A DNA stretch of 64,000 bases from the NCBI GenBank assembly GCA_016235815.1, contig JACRIM010000058.1, forward strand, positions 160,041-224,040, read 5' to 3'. Every line of letters starts with the position of its first letter. Positions within the stretch are counted from its first letter, which is position 1. The notes under the pieces are model-generated. The model was not told where the DNA came from. It saw nothing but the letters and a program-made list of their open reading frames with translations, and made no database searches. The translations under genes were made by a program, and so were the position numbers. This document shows, one piece after another, positions 60,948 to 64,000 of this stretch. The stretch is from Planctomycetota bacterium. GTDB lineage: Bacteria; Planctomycetota; Phycisphaerae; UBA1845; UTPLA1.

Positions 60948-61092
60948 CCGGTTAAGTTCCACGTCGTCCATTTCAGTTCTTTTGAAAATCGGAGTTACGC
61001 TGCTGTTCAGGCGTAGCGACGCCGGGTTGTATTGCCGGCTTGCCTCGTGCATTCACGTGACTATCATCCAGCCCTGAATCACGAGGAGTACT

Positions 61093-62121
61093 ATGAGCGA
61101 GACTGCCATCGATTCCGCATCGGCTGCACAAACCAAAGAAGAGAAATTTCTCGCTCGCGTCGTCGTGACCGGGGCGACCGGCTTTGTTGGGCGTTACGTC
61201 GTACGCGAGTTAGTCGCCCGCGGACACCAACCGGTTTGCATTGTTCGCGATGTGAATCGGCTCGCGGCGCAGACTCGCGATCTCGGCGTGGGGCGCGTGC
61301 AGTCGGTTGTTGGAGGCCTCTCCGATGAGCGCGCGGTGACAACCGCCATGGAGGGCGCGGATGCCGTCATTCATATCGTTGGCATCATTTTCGAGAAGCC
61401 GCTGGCCGGACAGACATTTCACCGCGTTCACGTGGAGGGCACGCGGCGCATCGTCGAGGCGGCCAAGAGCGCGGGCGTGAAGCGGATCGTTCACATGTCG
61501 GCCCTTGGCGCTCGTCCGAATGCGCCGAGCGAGTATCACCGCACCAAGGCCTTGGCGGAGGGAATCGTTCGAGAGAGCGGGCTGGACTGGACGATTTTCC
61601 GGCCGAGCATCATTCACGGGCACGACGGCGAGTTCATGCGGATGATGCGTGTTTTTGTCTGCGACGCGATGGTGTCATCGCTCGGGTTTATTCCCACGCC
61701 GTTTCCGGTCATTCCCTACTTTGGTGACGGGATGAATCGGTTGCAGCCGGTATCGGTGAAGGACGTGGCGCACTGCTTTGTGGCGGCGCTGTCGAAGCCG
61801 GAGACGATCGGCCGGGCGTTTGATCTCGGCGGCCCGGAGGCCGTGACATGGAAAGAGCTGTATCGCATTTGTCGCGAGACGATTCCGGGGGCGAAGAAGT
61901 GGAAGCCGATGGTCAGTCAGCCGGTGTGGGCGGCGAGGCTGCTCGCGTCGACGGTGATGAAGCTGCCGATCCTTCCGGCGATGCTGCGATTTAATTCGGG
62001 GCAGGTGGACATGTCGCAGGAGGATTCGGTGTGTGACCCGGCGCCGGTGGAGAAGGTCTTTGGGATTCGACTGCGCGATTTTCGGCGCGAGTTGGCAGAC
62101 TATGCGGCGCTGATCGAGTAG
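61093..62121 (+). CDS. NAD(P)-binding oxidoreductase, complex I NDUFA9-like
   Basis: 342 residues. Atypical short-chain dehydrogenase: 'VVVTGATGFVGRYVVREL' is the Rossmann dinucleotide motif, 'ADAVIHIVGIIFE' follows, and 'IVHMSALGARPNAPSEYHRT' with the YxxxK variant reading Y-H-R-T-K. 'WTIFRPSIIHGHDGEF' is typical of NDUFA9-like proteins, which bind NADPH and may act in quinone or respiratory functions. A small membrane protein gene follows 46 bases downstream. The substrate is unknown. Confidence 0.85.
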   Translation: MSETAIDSASAAQTKEEKFLARVVVTGATGFVGRYVVRELVARGHQPVCIVRDVNRLAAQTRDLGVGRVQSVVGGLSDERAVTTAMEGADAVIHIVGIIFEKPLAGQTFHRVHVEGTRRIVEAAKSAGVKRIVHMSALGARPNAPSEYHRTKALAEGIVRESGLDWTIFRPSIIHGHDGEFMRMMRVFVCDAMVSSLGFIPTPFPVIPYFGDGMNRLQPVSVKDVAHCFVAALSKPETIGRAFDLGGPEAVTWKELYRICRETIPGAKKWKPMVSQPVWAARLLASTVMKLPILPAMLRFNSGQVDMSQEDSVCDPAPVEKVFGIRLRDFRRELADYAALIE

Positions 62122-62167
62122 GATCGTGGTGTTGGGGGCGCGGTCAAGGGAAGCTCAAAGGGCACAT

Positions 62168-62614
62168 ATGCCGGACATCAGTTACTTCAGCGTCATCTTG
62201 CGTTTTCTGCACATCCTTGCAGCCATAACGGCGGTCGGCGGGACGATCTTCGCCGCGTTTGTTGTGCTGCCGGCGACGGAAACGATCCCCGACGCGGCGC
62301 GGCCGCACTTTCATGAAGGCGTGCGTCGGCGAGCCTCGAAACTGGTCATGATGGCGATCGCGTTTCTGCTGCTCAGCGGGTTTTACAATTATGTTGTGAA
62401 TGAGATTCCGGCACACAAGGGGCAGCAGGCCTATCACATGCTCATGGGCGTGAAGATTCTGCTGGCGTTTGTGGTGTTCTTCCTGGCCAGTGCGCTGACC
62501 GGTAGGTCGTCCGCCTTTGCGAAGCTGAGAGAGAAACGGAAGCGCTGGATGCGATTGCAGATTCTGGCGTCACTGGGCGTGGTGCTGGTTGGGTCGTTTC
62601 TGCGGGCGATGTAG
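62168..62614 (+). CDS. Small four-helix membrane protein (CopD/DUF2269-like)
   Basis: 148 residues from ATG 62168; the frame opens at 62126. Four hydrophobic segments: 'VILRFLHILAAITAVGGTIF', 'LVMMAIAFLLLSGFYNYVV', 'MLMGVKILLAFVVFFLASAL' and 'LQILASLGVVLVGSFL'. The 'LHILAAITAVGG' start with a His in helix 1, and another in 'AYHMLMGVK', fit the CopD-like/DUF2269 superfamily of possible haem or copper membrane proteins. It likely shares a transcript with the NDUFA9-like gene. Confidence 0.8.
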   Translation: MPDISYFSVILRFLHILAAITAVGGTIFAAFVVLPATETIPDAARPHFHEGVRRRASKLVMMAIAFLLLSGFYNYVVNEIPAHKGQQAYHMLMGVKILLAFVVFFLASALTGRSSAFAKLREKRKRWMRLQILASLGVVLVGSFLRAM

Positions 62615-62641
62615 ACACTCTTGATTCGATTACGAGTGAGG

Positions 62642-62851
62642 CTATTTCGCACCGTTCGAACGGTGACGTCGACGTTTCAACTCTGAAAAAACGTGAGCCA
62701 TTTGAGCCATTGCAGCCGAATCAAAGACTCGCTCGCCGCACGCATCACACACATCGGCCGACACCCTTCGAACCGTGGCGCCTCCGGGGAATCGCTTCGT
62801 AATCAGGCGACGATGCACTCGGCGGGAACCACAGGTCGGACAGATGGTAAT
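62642..62851 (-). CDS. YgiT-type zinc finger putative antitoxin with no standard start codon
   Basis: The zinc-knuckle pattern is clear: 'ITICPTCGSRRVHRRLITKR' and 'VCDACGERVFDSAAMAQM', as in MqsA/YgiT antitoxins. It follows the toxin gene on the same strand. In this frame no ATG, GTG or TTG lies between the toxin stop (62859-62861) and the first Cys pair. An ATT at 62851 would give 69 residues, the usual size; the next ATG upstream (62986) would overlap the toxin gene by 128 bases and give 114 residues. Either initiation is unusual, or the gene is damaged. Confidence 0.7.
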   Translation of the reverse strand: MTICPTCGSRRVHRRLITKRFPGGATVRRVSADVCDACGERVFDSAAMAQMAHVFSELKRRRHRSNGAK

Positions 62852-62858
62852 AGGCCGG

Positions 62859-63167
62859 CTACGACCGTGACCGCCTTGATCGTTTCGACGAGATGAGGAA
62901 GTAATAGAACTCCGTACCGCCCTCGTGCGCGATTTTGCCTTTGGAGTAGATGAGCGTCCCCGAATAGTTAGCGCTTTCGATGACATAGAGTTTCTCGCCA
63001 GATCGTATCGTCGAGATGATCGTCTTGCGGATGCGATCCGCCATCAGTATTGACTCGAGAATATCTGCCTCATCAAGACCGTCCAGGGCCAGTTCATCGG
63101 TCGCTTTTTCGCTGAATCGATATTGGCGTCGGACGATCAGCCGCTTGATCTGGGTAAGTATATCCAC
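62859..63167 (-). CDS. Putative toxin paired with YgiT-type antitoxin
   Basis: 102 residues from GTG 63167 (ribosome site GGCGGACGG), or 108 from ATG 63185. 'RQYRFSEKATDELALDGLDE', 'DILESILMADRIRKTIIS', 'GEKLYVIESANYSGTLIYSK' and 'FYYFLISSKRS' match a common small family encoded directly before YgiT zinc finger genes. Probably an RNase of the RelE/MqsR superfamily; activity inferred. It is convergent with the NDUFA9/membrane pair. Confidence 0.75.
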   Translation of the reverse strand: MDILTQIKRLIVRRQYRFSEKATDELALDGLDEADILESILMADRIRKTIISTIRSGEKLYVIESANYSGTLIYSKGKIAHEGGTEFYYFLISSKRSRRSRS

Positions 63168-63283
63168 GTTCCGTCCGCCTTTCATCCGGCTTCGGCAGCG
63201 CGAATGCCCGGCCAGTATAATCCGTTAGCTTAATGGACCGCCTACGCGGCATCCGGACCCCGGCACCATCGGACGATCACGAA

Positions 63284-64000
63284 ATGCTCCACATTCCCAT
63301 TCTTCGTCACGGCAAGCCTTACACCAGTGTTGAGACGGTGGAGATTCTCCACCACGCCACGGGAGAGCCGGTGGCTCGCGTCAGCCAGGCCAACAGCGGG
63401 ATGATTACGCGCGACGTGGGCCGGTGGGACCATCGCGCTCTCGAACGATTCACTGTCGCTCAGCTTGTCGAGGCCTGCAGCAAGGCGGCGACGATTTTCA
63501 TGACGGCGACACTACCGCTTGGCGAGGTCACCCAGTCGTTTGACGATTACATCGGGCAGCTCTCGGCGACGACCGGGATGCCGGTGACGCTGTGCCGCAA
63601 CAACGCCGACAAGATACGGCGCATGTTTGCGGAGATGCAGCTTATCCTTGCGGGACTGACGCGCGGATTCGATCTGAGCATTCTCGACCGCGGCTATGGT
63701 GATGATGATCGCCGGACGCTGAGCTGGTTTCGCGAGGCCCGGACATTTGGGGCGGTTTTGCCGAGCAATTCGCCGGGTGTGCATTCGCTGTGGATGCCGG
63801 CGATACCGCTGAAGACGCCGGTGGTTTTGAAGCCCGGCCGTGAAGAGCCGTGGTCGCCGTGGCGAATTATTCAGTCGTTTATCGCCGCGGGGCTGCCGGC
63901 GGAGGCGTTCGGCTTCTATCCAACGGATCACGGTGGCGCGGCCGCGCTCTTGCGAGCCGTGGATCGGGCGATGCTGTTTGGCGATACGTCCACCACGAAG
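63284..64000 (+). CDS. Aldehyde dehydrogenase family protein (N-terminal part, runs off the window)
   Basis: 239 residues visible from ATG 63284; ATG 63233 is in frame and would add 17. 'ILRHGKPYTSVETVEILHHA' opens the protein. The Rossmann part is recognisable in 'VLPSNSPGVHSLWMPAIPLK', 'TPVVLKPGREEPWSPWRII' and 'AALLRAVDRAMLFGD', matching the NAD-binding region of aldehyde dehydrogenases ('NSPGVHSLW' and the 'KPG' Lys). The catalytic Cys would lie beyond the window. Planctomycetes use divergent members in bacterial microcompartments and elsewhere; the substrate cannot be judged. Confidence 0.8.
   Translation, partial: MLHIPILRHGKPYTSVETVEILHHATGEPVARVSQANSGMITRDVGRWDHRALERFTVAQLVEACSKAATIFMTATLPLGEVTQSFDDYIGQLSATTGMPVTLCRNNADKIRRMFAEMQLILAGLTRGFDLSILDRGYGDDDRRTLSWFREARTFGAVLPSNSPGVHSLWMPAIPLKTPVVLKPGREEPWSPWRIIQSFIAAGLPAEAFGFYPTDHGGAAALLRAVDRAMLFGDTSTTK

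Larger units (their letters stand above)
58897..60955. mobile_element. Decayed second element (right-end remnant)
   Basis: Directly beyond attR lies material related to the intact element: the non-coding right-end block (59289-59542), two small secreted-protein genes, and a copy of the integrase tail (60752-60947) ending in a sequence only weakly like the att core (about 60948-60970). Integrase, primase and helicase are gone. Tandem accretion at one tRNA site followed by deletion explains the order. Confidence 0.7.

Noticed and set aside
60948-60970. Functional third att site
   Set aside because: Only a loose resemblance to the 25-bp core; at best eroded beyond use.

Overview
The window is a high-GC bacterial chromosome segment that reads as Planctomycetota, probably near Phycisphaerae. 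Evidence is the set of large exported proteins ending in dockerin-like Asp-rich repeats, a PEP-CTERM protein, Cys-rich 'GACC' repeat proteins, BTRD1/serine-hydrolase proteins, and a helix-turn-helix protein fused to membrane segments. This is judged by eye, not by database search.

Layout. 1-7.2 kb: end of aceE, a reprolysin-like metalloprotease, upp, an NHL-repeat surface protein, queG. 7.2-11.6 kb: two tandem serine-hydrolase paralogues. 11.8-20.6 kb: gap, an unknown protein, a fused binding-protein/permease amino-acid ABC transporter with its ATPase, a PEP-CTERM protein and an acyl-CoA synthetase. 20.6-23.8 kb: an AT-richer patch with a small alarmone synthetase and a coupled small protein (candidate toxin-antitoxin pair), then a gene interrupted by a heptanucleotide repeat. 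23.9-31.7 kb: mutL carrying five repeat tracts, two planctomycete-type membrane proteins, and the coupled pabB-pabC-nif3-like group. 31.8-40.8 kb: parvulin lipoprotein and methyltransferase, tRNA-Ser, TPR lipoprotein, ygfZ-like gene, tRNA-Lys, a second metalloprotease, lpdA. 40.8-51.6 kb: a repeat-rich secreted protein, a molbindin, a toxin-antitoxin pair, sucC and gltA back to back, a Cys-rich secreted protein, ispE, a Gly-rich lipoprotein.

51.7-61.0 kb is the main accessory region. A 7.1-kb integrative element sits in the 3' end of tRNA-Leu(UAA), bounded by exact 25-bp repeats at 51771-51795 and 58872-58896. It carries a tyrosine integrase, a Xis-like HTH protein, an archaeo-eukaryotic-type primase, a DnaB-like helicase, a winged-helix protein and two unknowns. 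There are no capsid, tail or conjugation genes, so it resembles a phage satellite. The integrase frame runs through the att core: the integrated form ends in 8 tRNA-antisense residues, while the excised circle would give a 61-residue tail that is still present beyond attR. A decayed relative follows (58.9-60.95 kb), keeping the right end, a copy of the tail, and two secreted-protein genes in a slot that is empty in the intact element.

A second theme is three families of short tandem repeats (7-mer GAGTCYT, 8-mer CGTCGAAA, and a GGGGCCGAG type) inside or next to genes. They lie in mutL, at the start of the nif3-like gene, and in a gene whose Shine-Dalgarno start and conserved body are now in different frames. 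They are candidate slippage switches, resembling cyanobacterial STRR repeats. The right edge (61.1-64 kb) has an NDUFA9-like oxidoreductase, a small membrane protein, another toxin-antitoxin pair and the start of an aldehyde dehydrogenase gene.
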